This document shows, piece after piece, positions 18,441-26,832 of a stretch of 64,000 nt of DNA. Position 1 is the stretch's first letter; every line of letters starts with the position of its first letter. A program made the translations under genes and the position numbers. The notes beneath the pieces are model-generated. The model was given only the letters and a program-made list of their open reading frames with translations, did no database searches and had not been told where the DNA came from. This DNA comes from Marinobacter pelagius (GTDB lineage Bacteria > Pseudomonadota > Gammaproteobacteria > Pseudomonadales > Oleiphilaceae): positions 372,001 through 436,000 of the forward strand of contig NZ_FOUR01000003.1 in assembly GCF_900114925.1 (NCBI RefSeq). The letters are read 5' to 3'.

Positions 18441-18929
18441 TTACAGCAACTCCCGCGTCGCCTGATACTCACTTTCGATCTTGGCGTGGCAATCGTCCGT
18501 CAGGAATCTCGCCACCTTTTTCCCCAGAAGCGGCACATCGCAACGCACGCTCAGCAGGACATGATTGGTGCACTGCTGCTCGGAGGCCAGCAAACGCATC
18601 ATGCCCTTGATCTTCGCGGGCACATTTTCGATATGCACCCGGAACTCACAATGCCACTCGTCATCACTCTTGCGGAACCAGTGCTCCTCCTGACGCACCC
18701 GGTTCCACTCCCGGTGGAAGCTCGCGAGGATTCCAGGCACCTCCAGTGAGCTGGTGACCTCCCGCTCGATCACCAGCTTGGCAGACTCCTCATCCTTGAC
18801 CAGTTCAGGTACACACACGTTGCGTGACCCAAGCCGGGCATTCTTCTCAAGAATATGGTCCTTGCTGAAGAAGGCACCGAGCACCTGCTCCAGACTCGCC
18901 TCATAAGGGTGTTCCAGTTCAATTTGCAT
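18441..18929 (-). CDS. DUF2505 family protein
   Basis: This 162-residue protein starts at the ATG at 18929 behind a GGAGACC ribosome binding site. It begins MQIELEHPYEASLEQVLGAF and carries FHREWNRVRQ and VHIENVPAKIKGMM, in the manner of DUF2505, a START/SRPBCC-like fold whose members are thought to bind hydrophobic ligands. The molecular role is unknown. It is divergent from bioA with a 170-nt gap that holds a BirA-type operator. Confidence 0.8.
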   Translation of the reverse strand: MQIELEHPYEASLEQVLGAFFSKDHILEKNARLGSRNVCVPELVKDEESAKLVIEREVTSSLEVPGILASFHREWNRVRQEEHWFRKSDDEWHCEFRVHIENVPAKIKGMMRLLASEQQCTNHVLLSVRCDVPLLGKKVARFLTDDCHAKIESEYQATRELL

Positions 18930-19028
18930 GGGTGGTCTCCGTATGATGTCAGCCAGATTCTGCGGGCAATGACCATCACCGGCATTGGCCGGCAGGTCAG
19001 CCAACCGGGGCGCGCTAGCCAGACTCCG

Positions 19029-19060
19029 CTGTTAACTGTAATATCCGCAAAGGTTAACAG
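19029..19060. promoter_or_regulatory. BirA-type biotin operator
   Basis: CTGTTAACT and GGTTAACAG are inverted half-sites separated by 14 nt. This fits the proteobacterial BirA consensus (TGTWAAC-N14/15-GTTWACA). It lies 40 nt before bioA, so biotin-loaded BirA would be expected to repress bioA here. Confidence 0.85.
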
Positions 19061-19099
19061 CGCCCATTCAAAACCAGACAACGTGACCGGAGACTCACC

Positions 19100-20449
19100 A
19101 TGCTCAATGCCGATCTCGTCGCCCGCGATCTCAAATCCGTGTGGCATCCCTGCACACAAATGAAAGATCACGAATCCCTTCCCCTGATCCCGATCAAACG
19201 GGGCGAAGGCGTCTGGCTGGAAGACTTCGAGGGCAACCGCTACATCGACGCAGTAAGCTCCTGGTGGGTCAACCTATTCGGCCACGCCAATCCGCGCATC
19301 AACGCCGCCATCCAGGAACAGATCGGCAAGCTCGAGCACGTCATCCTTGCCGGCTTCAGCCACGAACCAGTGGTCAACCTGTCCGAACGCCTGATCGAAG
19401 TCACTCCTGAAGGCCTGAACAAGTGCTTCTATGCCGATAACGGCTCATCAGCCATCGAAGCGGCCCTGAAGATGAGCTACCACTACTGGAAAAACCACGG
19501 TAAGCCGGGCAAGAAGAATTTCGTCAACCTCAGCAACAGCTACCACGGCGAAACTCTCGGTGCCCTGGCCCTTGGCGACGTCGCCCTCTACAAGGACACC
19601 TACCAGCCGCTGCTGATGGAAGTACTCACAGCCCCCTCCCCGGATGCCTTCAATAAAGAAGCCGGCGAGACCGACGAGGAATACGCCCTGCGCCAGTTCG
19701 AAGCCATAGAGAAACTCCTGGCGGAGAAACACGAGGAAATCTGCGCGGTGGTGGTGGAACCCCTGATCCAGTGCGCCGGCGGCATGCGCATGCACCACCC
19801 CATCTACCACACCAAACTGCGCGAGGCCTGCGACCGGTACAATGTGCACCTGATTGCCGATGAAATTGCCGTTGGCTTCGGCCGCACCGGCACCCTGTTC
19901 GCCTGCGAACAATCCGGCATCACCCCCGATTTCATGTGCCTCTCGAAAGGCCTCACCGCCGGCTATCTGCCCCTGTCCGTGGTGCTGACCACCAACGACG
20001 TCTACAACGCGTTCTACGACGACTACGAAACACTCCGGGCGTTCCTCCACAGCCACAGCTACACCGGCAACCCCATCGGCTGCGCCGTGGCCCTGGCCAC
20101 TCTGGACATTTTCCGGGACGACAACGTCATCGAAAACAACCGCTACCTGTCCCGCTGCCTGGGCGAGGCCGTTGCCCACCTGGCAGACCATCCCAACGTT
20201 GGCGACATCCGCCAGCACGGCATGACCCTCGCGGTGGAGATGATGAAGGACAAGGCCAGCAAAACCCCGTTCCCCTGGCAGGAACGCCGGGGTATCCGCG
20301 TCTACCAGCACGCCCTGACCCGGCAATCCCTGCTACGGCCACTGGGTAACGTGGTATATTTCATGCCGCCTTACGTGATCACCGAGGAGCAGATCCGCCA
20401 CCTCGCCCAGGTCGCGACCGAAGGCATAGAAATCGCCGTAAAGGACTGA
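19100..20449 (+). CDS. bioA: Adenosylmethionine-8-amino-7-oxononanoate aminotransferase
   Basis: This PLP enzyme aminates 7-keto-8-aminopelargonate to 7,8-diaminopelargonate, using SAM as amino donor, in biotin synthesis. Its 449 residues include VWHPCTQMKDHE at the N-terminus, AVSSWWVNLFGH, DNGSSAIEAALKM, NSYHGETLGALALGD, DEIAVGFGRTG and the PLP lysine in LSKGLTAGYLPLS at about 283. It stands apart from other bio genes but has its own BirA-type operator. rsmE follows after 5 nt and is probably co-transcribed. Confidence 0.96.
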   Translation: MLNADLVARDLKSVWHPCTQMKDHESLPLIPIKRGEGVWLEDFEGNRYIDAVSSWWVNLFGHANPRINAAIQEQIGKLEHVILAGFSHEPVVNLSERLIEVTPEGLNKCFYADNGSSAIEAALKMSYHYWKNHGKPGKKNFVNLSNSYHGETLGALALGDVALYKDTYQPLLMEVLTAPSPDAFNKEAGETDEEYALRQFEAIEKLLAEKHEEICAVVVEPLIQCAGGMRMHHPIYHTKLREACDRYNVHLIADEIAVGFGRTGTLFACEQSGITPDFMCLSKGLTAGYLPLSVVLTTNDVYNAFYDDYETLRAFLHSHSYTGNPIGCAVALATLDIFRDDNVIENNRYLSRCLGEAVAHLADHPNVGDIRQHGMTLAVEMMKDKASKTPFPWQERRGIRVYQHALTRQSLLRPLGNVVYFMPPYVITEEQIRHLAQVATEGIEIAVKD

Positions 20450-20454
20450 CCGTA

Positions 20455-21189
20455 ATGCGCATCCCCAGAATCTACACAGACTCGGAACTCACCGTTGGCA
20501 GCAGCTGCGAACTGGACGACAACGCCGCCCAGCACGTAGGCCGGGTTCTGAGGATGCAGCCCGGACAGCAACTGATCCTGTTCAACGGCGACGGCCAGGA
20601 CTACGACGCCACCATCCAGGATGCGAGCAAAAAGCACGTCCAGGTGGAGATCGCCGGAGCCACGGCCACCACCACCGAGTCACCACTGGAAATCGTTCTC
20701 GGCCAGACCCTCTCCAAAGGCGACCGCATGGACTACGCCGTCCAGAAAGCCGTGGAAATGGGCGTCAGCCAGATCGTTCCCCTGACCACCGAACGCTGCG
20801 ACGTCAAACTCAAAGGCGACCGGGAAGACAAACGCCTGCGCCACTGGCAACAGGTCGCCATCAGCGCCGCCGAACAATGCGGCCGCGCCCGCGTCCCGGA
20901 AATTCTCCCGGTCATGAACCTCAGCCAGTGGTTCGAACACACCCAGACCTGCGACCTGCGCCTGGTCCCGCACCACCGCACCGAACAAAGCCTGAAATCC
21001 CTGGCCACACCCGGCTCGGTCGCCCTAATGATCGGCCCGGAAGGTGGCCTGAGCCCGGAAGAAATTGCGGCAGCCGAGCAGTCCGGATTCCTCCCGGTAG
21101 CACTCGGCCCCCGCGTCCTCCGGACCGAAACTGCACCGGTTGCGGCCATGGCCCTGTGCCAGTGGCTCTGGGGTGATATCGGCACCTGA
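20455..21189 (+). CDS. rsmE: 16S rRNA m3U1498 methyltransferase
   Basis: This SPOUT-class enzyme methylates N3 of U1498 in 16S rRNA of the 30S subunit. Its 244 residues have an N-terminal PUA-like part and a C-terminal knotted SAM domain with LGQTLSKGDRMDYAVQKAVEMG, LTTERCDVKLK, MIGPEGGLSPEE and LGPRVLRTETAP. The gene follows bioA by 5 nt. A 7-nt-loop hairpin GCCCCG/CGGGGC at 21287-21305 and structured element D lie downstream. Confidence 0.95.
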   Translation: MRIPRIYTDSELTVGSSCELDDNAAQHVGRVLRMQPGQQLILFNGDGQDYDATIQDASKKHVQVEIAGATATTTESPLEIVLGQTLSKGDRMDYAVQKAVEMGVSQIVPLTTERCDVKLKGDREDKRLRHWQQVAISAAEQCGRARVPEILPVMNLSQWFEHTQTCDLRLVPHHRTEQSLKSLATPGSVALMIGPEGGLSPEEIAAAEQSGFLPVALGPRVLRTETAPVAAMALCQWLWGDIGT

Positions 21190-21303
21190 GCCCTAGACCG
21201 TGCCGCCGTCCCGTTCTGGCGTCTCAGTCATTGACAGTAACCGGACCGGCCAACATGATTCCTGTCTGACAAAAGTGCTGTTTGGAGCCCCGCCACTGAC
21301 GGG

Positions 21304-21419
21304 GCGTTCATTCGGGGAGGGCCGTCCAAAACTGTGCGGAGCCATGGATGGCGGAGCTCAAGCGTCACATGGACGTGCCGCAAGGAGCGTGTTTTGGACG
21401 GCCCTCCCCGAATGAACGC
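21304..21419 (+). repeat. Structured intergenic element, copy D
   Basis: Perfect 29-nt arms at 21304-21332 and 21391-21419 enclose a 58-nt core. On the plus strand the core contains GCCA/TGGC with loop TGGA and CAC/GTG with loop ATGGAC, so both loops match CANGGAYG. The inner arm TCCAAAAC/GTTTTGGA is shared with copies F and G, while the outer 21 nt are unique to this locus. It lies between rsmE and the DUF445 gene, both on the plus strand, so the GGA strand is sense. Confidence 0.9.
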
Positions 21420-21461
21420 ATGCTCCTCAGTTAAAAAACAAAGACCGAGTGCGAGTACCGG

Positions 21462-22694
21462 ATGACAAGCCTGCTGACGTCCCAAGAATTCTGGCAATAC
21501 CTGAGCATCCCAGTGATCGCAGCCCTGATCGGCTGGACCACCAACTGGCTTGCCATAAAGATGACCTTCTACCCCCTGGAATTCATCGGCAAACCACCCC
21601 TGCTCGGCTGGCAGGGCATCATCCCCTCCAAGGCCCGCAAAATGGCCGCCATCAGCGTCGACGCCACCATCTCCAAGATTGGCACCGTCCAGGAAATCTT
21701 CCAGCAGATCGACCCCAAGGTCCTGGCCGCCCACATCGTCCACTCCGTCGACCCCAGAATCGAAGAATACGTCGACGAAATGATGCTCCGGGAATACCCT
21801 ACCTTCTGGGAAAACCTGCCCGCCTCGGCCCGCAAGATGGTCTATGATCGAGTGCGCAAATCCACCCCGCAACTGGTGGACAACCTGGTCGAGGACATCT
21901 CCGACAACATCGAAGACCTGCTGGACATCAAAGGCATGGTTATCGAGCGCCTGGCCAAAGACAAACAGCTGCTGAACCGCATCTTCCTCGAGTGTGGTGA
22001 AGTGGAATTCCGCTTCATCATCAACTCCGGCCTGTACTTCGGCTTCCTGTTCGGCCTGATCCAGATGGCCGTCTGGTATGTTTACCCAGCCTGGTGGGTA
22101 CTGCCCTTCTTCGGCCTCCTGGTCGGCTGGGCCACCAACTGGATCGCCCTGAACGTCATCTTCCGGCCACTACGGGAGAAAAAGGTGGGACCGCTACGGA
22201 TCCAGGGCCTGTTCCTGAAGCGCCAGCCGGAAGTGGCCGAGTCTTTCTGCCACATTGTCACCCACGAAATCCTCACAGTGGGCAACATCATCCGCGCGAT
22301 CCTGGATGGACCGAAGGGGGACCGGGCCCGCAACATGGTGAAAAAGCACATCAAGCCGCTGGTGGATGAAACCGCCGGCATGGGCAAGGCACTCACCCAG
22401 ATGGCCTTCGGCCCCACCGGTTTTGCCACCCTTAAGACCCAGGTAGGCGAGAAGGCCATCGAAATATCCCAGACCTCCTTCAACAACCCGGTGTTCGAGA
22501 AGGACAGGGCCCGCGCGGTGGAGTCCATCATGGTGGAACGGATGATCGCCCTGTCCTCGGAAGAGTTTCAGGACCTGCTGCGACCCTGTTTCCAGGAAGA
22601 CGAGATCAAGCTGATCCTGGTGGGCGCCTTCCTGGGCTTTGCCGCCGGTGTCTGCCAGCTGGTCTTCGTGTTCGGGGAAACCCTGCTTGTATAA
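21462..22694 (+). CDS. DUF445 family membrane protein
   Basis: This 410-residue inner-membrane protein of DUF445 has no established function. An N-terminal membrane segment contains IGWTTNWLAIKMTFYPLEF, and a matching motif VGWATNWIALNVIFRPL lies in a central membrane pair at about 190-235. Between them is a soluble helical part of about 130 residues. A last hydrophobic helix closes the protein (LILVGAFLGFAAGVCQLVFVF). The repeated TNW.A motif suggests an internal duplication. Element D lies 42 nt upstream. Confidence 0.85.
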   Translation: MTSLLTSQEFWQYLSIPVIAALIGWTTNWLAIKMTFYPLEFIGKPPLLGWQGIIPSKARKMAAISVDATISKIGTVQEIFQQIDPKVLAAHIVHSVDPRIEEYVDEMMLREYPTFWENLPASARKMVYDRVRKSTPQLVDNLVEDISDNIEDLLDIKGMVIERLAKDKQLLNRIFLECGEVEFRFIINSGLYFGFLFGLIQMAVWYVYPAWWVLPFFGLLVGWATNWIALNVIFRPLREKKVGPLRIQGLFLKRQPEVAESFCHIVTHEILTVGNIIRAILDGPKGDRARNMVKKHIKPLVDETAGMGKALTQMAFGPTGFATLKTQVGEKAIEISQTSFNNPVFEKDRARAVESIMVERMIALSSEEFQDLLRPCFQEDEIKLILVGAFLGFAAGVCQLVFVFGETLLV

Positions 22695-22728
22695 AAGGAT
22701 CCATCGATGGTCCGGCCTGAGCGACTTC

Positions 22729-24036
22729 TCAGGCCTTCGATTGCCGTAGCAGCGAAGCCAGGGTTTCTGACTCCTGATCCCTCGCGCCATCCATGAGGAC
22801 CGGCGGCAGAACCGACGGCAGCCGGTCCACAACCCGGTCCTCATCCTTGCGAATGACATCCAGGATATGACGGACGGTGATCAGATCGAGTGCCCGCCCG
22901 GGCACCAGCTTATCGCCCTGCCCGCCCGCCAGGGACAGCAAGCCGGCCCGGATCAGCTTGTCACTGACAATCCTCGTCACTTCCCCCGGCACCCGGAGCT
23001 TGTGTTCCAGAGCCTCCTGCTGGGGGGCCGCTTCGCCTTCACTGAACGGCTTGGCCACCATCCACATGACCGCAAGCCCCACCCGTTCCTGGAGTTCCGG
23101 CGCCAGCTGGACCTGCCGGCGTTTGGCCACAGACCCCGGATTCTGCAGATAGAACGCCAGGCTCGCGCCGAGCAACAGGATCATCCAGTTCAGGTAAATC
23201 CAGATCAGCAGGATGATGCCGATGGCAAAACTGGAATAGATGGCCGCGTACTTCGCCGAACCGGCCACAAAAGAGGCGAACAGCATGCCCGCGGCTTGCC
23301 AGGAAACCCCCGCCACCAAACCCGCCGTGAACGCATAGCGTAGCTTGACTCGAGTATTGGGGATAAAAACGTAGACAAAGGTAAACGCGGCCACCACCAG
23401 GAAGAACGGGGTGAACCGACTGACAGTCACAATCAGGGCACCAAAGGGCTCAATTTCCACAAGCGCCTGAACGATGTCCGAGGAAAAGATGGTGGCAGAA
23501 ACGCCGATGGCCGAAACCATAAGTAGCGGCCCGACCATGATCACACTCAGATAGTTACTGAAACGCTGGGCCAGGGAGCGCATATCCGGCACCCGCCAGA
23601 TCATATTGAAGGAGCGCTCGATTTTCTGGACCAATGAGATCACGGTATAGACCAGCAAGGCCAGTCCCACCGAACCAAGGACGCCCACCTTCATGTTGTC
23701 CACAAAGCCCAGGATTTCATTGGCCAACTCAATTCCCTGCGGCCCCATTGGTTCAAAGAGCGGGTACAGCATAGGTTCCACACGCTCATGAACACCCAGA
23801 GCCTTGAGCACGGAGAAGCTGAGGGCAAGCAACGGCACAATACTGAGCAGCGTGGTGTAGACCAGGCTCATGGCATGCAGGGTCAGCTGCCCGCTGAGCA
23901 CGTCCCGCACCAGGGCATAGACCGAACGCCCGACCTTGTATAGCCAGGTCCAGGGCCACTTCTGGGGCGGGTTCGGGTTTGCAAGAATCCAGTCTTCTGC
24001 TGCCTGCAGCCGTTCTTTGAGTTGGAATGAAGCCAC
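22729..24036 (-). CDS. YihY/BrkB family inner-membrane protein
   Basis: I place the start at the GTG at 24036, behind CAGGACG, giving 435 residues; a TTG at 24096 would add 20 residues without a good ribosome binding site. The protein has the six membrane segments of the YihY family (once misnamed RNase BN), with LHAMSLVYTTLLSIVPLLALSF marking the first. The C-terminal 130 residues form a soluble domain (GEVTRIVSDKLIRAGLL) that looks like a winged helix. The family function is unsettled. The gene is convergent with the DUF445 gene. Confidence 0.85.
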   Translation of the reverse strand: MASFQLKERLQAAEDWILANPNPPQKWPWTWLYKVGRSVYALVRDVLSGQLTLHAMSLVYTTLLSIVPLLALSFSVLKALGVHERVEPMLYPLFEPMGPQGIELANEILGFVDNMKVGVLGSVGLALLVYTVISLVQKIERSFNMIWRVPDMRSLAQRFSNYLSVIMVGPLLMVSAIGVSATIFSSDIVQALVEIEPFGALIVTVSRFTPFFLVVAAFTFVYVFIPNTRVKLRYAFTAGLVAGVSWQAAGMLFASFVAGSAKYAAIYSSFAIGIILLIWIYLNWMILLLGASLAFYLQNPGSVAKRRQVQLAPELQERVGLAVMWMVAKPFSEGEAAPQQEALEHKLRVPGEVTRIVSDKLIRAGLLSLAGGQGDKLVPGRALDLITVRHILDVIRKDEDRVVDRLPSVLPPVLMDGARDQESETLASLLRQSKA

Positions 24037-24234
24037 GTGACGTCCTGTTACAGGAAATTTTAGCCAGTTTATCAGGGATATAAGCCGGTGCCCCAAAGTA
24101 TGGCCGATAACCGCCGGTTTGCGAGGCCTAACCGGACAATATAACCATATTAGCTTTTAATCCTTCATCTTATAACCAACCTTCTGTATAAACGGGCGCC
24201 ATATTCGATATTTGTCAATGAACGGGTTTTCCTT

Positions 24235-25488
24235 ATGCGCCTCAAGACTGCTCTGGGCATTGCAGCCGCCTCCGCATTCCTGCCGTCGGTTGCCTCTGCC
24301 ACAAATGGTTACTTCAGCCACGGTTATGGCACCATTAGCTCTGGCATGGCGGGCGCCGGTGCGGCGCTGGCGCAGGACAGCATTGCCGCTGCCACCAACC
24401 CGGCAGGGCTGGCGTTTGTAGGTGATCGTGTGGATGGCGGTCTGGAGCTGTTCTCGCCCCGACGCAAGTACGAAGTTGAAGGTCCGATGGCTCCGCCACC
24501 CGCCTTCTCCCTGCAGCCAGGCAGCTATCAAAGCAGCCGGGACGCCTTCCTGATCCCCCACTTCGGCGCCAATCATCGACTCAACGACCGCCACGCCCTG
24601 GGTGTGTCCGTGTTTGCCAACGGCGGCATGAACACCAGCTATCCCGGCGATAACGGTGGCCCCTTCTATGGCGGCCGGACCGGTGTCAATCTGGAGCAGC
24701 TTTATATTGCGCCCACCTGGTCCTGGAAATTTGCCGACAACCAGGCCATCGGTATCTCTCCGATGATCGCCTACCAGCGTTTTGAGGCCAAAGGCCTGGG
24801 CGCTTTTGCCGGCTTCTCCTCTGATCCCTCGGCACTCACCAACAATGGCACTGACGATGCGTGGGGCTATGGTATCCAGATCGGCTGGCAGGGCGAGATT
24901 ACCGACACCCTGCGCGGTGGCCTGAGCTTCCGCACCATCCTGGAAATGGAGGAGTTCGACGAATACCAGGGCCTGTTCGCCGAACAGGGTGACTTCGACA
25001 TCCCGCAGATGCTCAACGCCGGCATTGCCTGGTCCGGCATCGACCGGCACTGGATCCTGCTCGACGTTCAGCACATCCGCTACAGCGACATCAACAGCGT
25101 GGGCAACCCGATGCTGCCCAACCTGATGACCGCACAACTGGGTGATGACGATGGCGCCGGCTTCGGCTGGGATGACATGACCATCGTCAAGCTGGGCTGG
25201 CAATGGCAGCAGACCGATCAGCAAACCTGGCGTGCCGGCATCAGCTATGGCGAGCAGCCGGTGCAGGAAGAGGAAGTGCTGTTCAACATCCTGGCTCCCG
25301 GCGTGCAGGAATGGCACTTCACCGGCGGTTTCACCCGCCAGTTCAGCGATGCCCTGGAACTCTCCGGTTCGGTGTTCTACTCACCGCGTAACAGTGTGAA
25401 AGGCGACAACCCGCTCAACCCGCAGCAGACCATTGAGCTGAGCATGTACCAGGTAGGCGTATCCGCCAGCATCGGCTGGCGGTACTGA
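24235..25488 (+). CDS. FadL/OmpP1 family outer-membrane transporter
   Basis: This outer-membrane beta-barrel takes up long-chain fatty acids, alkanes or aromatic hydrocarbons. Its 417 residues start with a signal peptide of 22 residues (ending SVASA), followed by NGYFSHGYGTISSGMAGAGA and the hallmark AATNPAGLAF. The C-terminus ends with an aromatic residue in a final strand (SASIGWRY), as barrel proteins do. The typical FadL length is about 420-460. Substrate is not evident; uptake of hydrophobic carbon fits a Marinobacter that also stores wax esters. Confidence 0.9.
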   Translation: MRLKTALGIAAASAFLPSVASATNGYFSHGYGTISSGMAGAGAALAQDSIAAATNPAGLAFVGDRVDGGLELFSPRRKYEVEGPMAPPPAFSLQPGSYQSSRDAFLIPHFGANHRLNDRHALGVSVFANGGMNTSYPGDNGGPFYGGRTGVNLEQLYIAPTWSWKFADNQAIGISPMIAYQRFEAKGLGAFAGFSSDPSALTNNGTDDAWGYGIQIGWQGEITDTLRGGLSFRTILEMEEFDEYQGLFAEQGDFDIPQMLNAGIAWSGIDRHWILLDVQHIRYSDINSVGNPMLPNLMTAQLGDDDGAGFGWDDMTIVKLGWQWQQTDQQTWRAGISYGEQPVQEEEVLFNILAPGVQEWHFTGGFTRQFSDALELSGSVFYSPRNSVKGDNPLNPQQTIELSMYQVGVSASIGWRY

Positions 25489-25521
25489 AAGCAGGGCGAA
25501 CCCGTTATGCAGAGCGAACTT

Positions 25522-25565
25522 CCCCGGACACTCCTGAATCATGGTTTTGATTCTCGGTTCCGGGG
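25522..25565. terminator. Possible bidirectional terminator
   Basis: An interrupted hairpin, CCCCGG with CCGGGG outside and GAATC with GATTC inside, lies between the convergent FadL and CsgG-like genes. There is no clear T run. Confidence 0.4.
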
Positions 25566-25572
25566 CAGCTGT

Positions 25573-26832
25573 TCAGCACGGATCAATAGGCAAGCATGTG
25601 CGTTTACGGGTTCCCCGAATTGCCTCAGCCGGATCCTGCCCTTCAACATGGGCAGGTCGACGCAAAACATGCCCTTTACCTTGGACATCACCCTCAACAA
25701 TGCGTGCGTATGCCATTTTTGGTGTGGAGCGAGTCACTTCCACAGTTGCAACTAAAGCCTCGGAGCGTCCCAACTTTTGGCCGGTATGGCTATTTTGGAC
25801 CGAATTACCGAGAGAGAAAACTTCCCAGCGCTGACCTTTTTTCATCAGCTCGCCGCCCATATTGATGATCAATTCTTCTCCTTGAAGACCTTCAACAAGT
25901 GGTGGCCACACCACATCGATGACGGACAGTGCCACCTCCTGGCCTGCCCTCTCGAAAAGCGACTGAATCCCCCCACGAGTGTCATCAATTTCCAGCCCCA
26001 GGTGCTCTGGCTGCAAATTGAAGGTGTGGGTCCAAACTATCGCGCCGGTAGCAGGCACCAGGACCCTCGCTTCCAGCACCAGCGCGCCGGTTTGCTTTCG
26101 GGAGCGTTCGCCGGTCAAACCGGAAACGGTTTCCTCGATACCCAGTGTAAGATCAGTGACCTGTGCCGTAACAAGATACTCAGCGCCCAGCTCGTTTCCC
26201 AGCATCGCTTTCTCTTCAACCGGGACGTCATCACCGGCCATCCGTAAACGCTCTGCGTTAATCGCGTGTTCCTTGTCGCGAGAAAGCATGGCAAAGCGAC
26301 GTGATTGGACCAGGGCCTCGGTGATAGCCTGCGTCATCCGATCCGACACTTCTTCCCGTGATAGCCTTACGTTGCCCACCTCGTAAAAGGGACGTGCTGA
26401 CCACACCGGATAGACAGCCATGCGCCAGCGCCCGTCATCCGGATTGCCTGGTGACCGGTACACAGGCACATCAACGGTCAGGCGCGCCAACTTACCGCCC
26501 CCCTGTGCGTTGGAAACCGAAAGCACCCGATATCCGCTGATCAACCCTTCGGCAGAAACGCTGGTTTTGCTACTGGAGCCTTTCTGGATCTCAAGACTGG
26601 CCTCGCGCCCATCCCCAGTGCGCACAGACATGCGGCTCAATGCAGACTGAACCTGTCGGCTGGCACTGATTTGCGCCCCTCTGACCTGACGAACAGCATC
26701 CCCCAGGGCATTGAAGATTGCCTGCTCCCGGTCTATACCAGTTGCTTCAGCATGAACTGTTCTGGTTTCCGTAGCTGCCAGGGATATCCCCGGCAGCAGG
26801 ACCATCACAATCGCAATCATCAGCCTTACCAT
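25573..26832 (-). CDS. Exported CsgG-like lipoprotein-operon protein
   Basis: This 419-residue protein has a signal peptide (MVRLMIAIVMVLLPGISLAA). Residues 25-110 resemble the N-terminal domain of FlgT-type proteins (EATGIDREQAIFNALGDAVRQVRGAQ). Residues 130-330 resemble a CsgG/LpoB-type domain with RRFAMLSRD, LGAEYLVTAQVTDL and GAIVWTHTF. It overlaps the upstream gene by 7 nt and is last in a five-gene envelope operon with LpoB and YcfL. A role in the periplasm or outer membrane is inferred; the exact function is not known. Confidence 0.7.
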   Translation of the reverse strand: MVRLMIAIVMVLLPGISLAATETRTVHAEATGIDREQAIFNALGDAVRQVRGAQISASRQVQSALSRMSVRTGDGREASLEIQKGSSSKTSVSAEGLISGYRVLSVSNAQGGGKLARLTVDVPVYRSPGNPDDGRWRMAVYPVWSARPFYEVGNVRLSREEVSDRMTQAITEALVQSRRFAMLSRDKEHAINAERLRMAGDDVPVEEKAMLGNELGAEYLVTAQVTDLTLGIEETVSGLTGERSRKQTGALVLEARVLVPATGAIVWTHTFNLQPEHLGLEIDDTRGGIQSLFERAGQEVALSVIDVVWPPLVEGLQGEELIINMGGELMKKGQRWEVFSLGNSVQNSHTGQKLGRSEALVATVEVTRSTPKMAYARIVEGDVQGKGHVLRRPAHVEGQDPAEAIRGTRKRTCLPIDPC

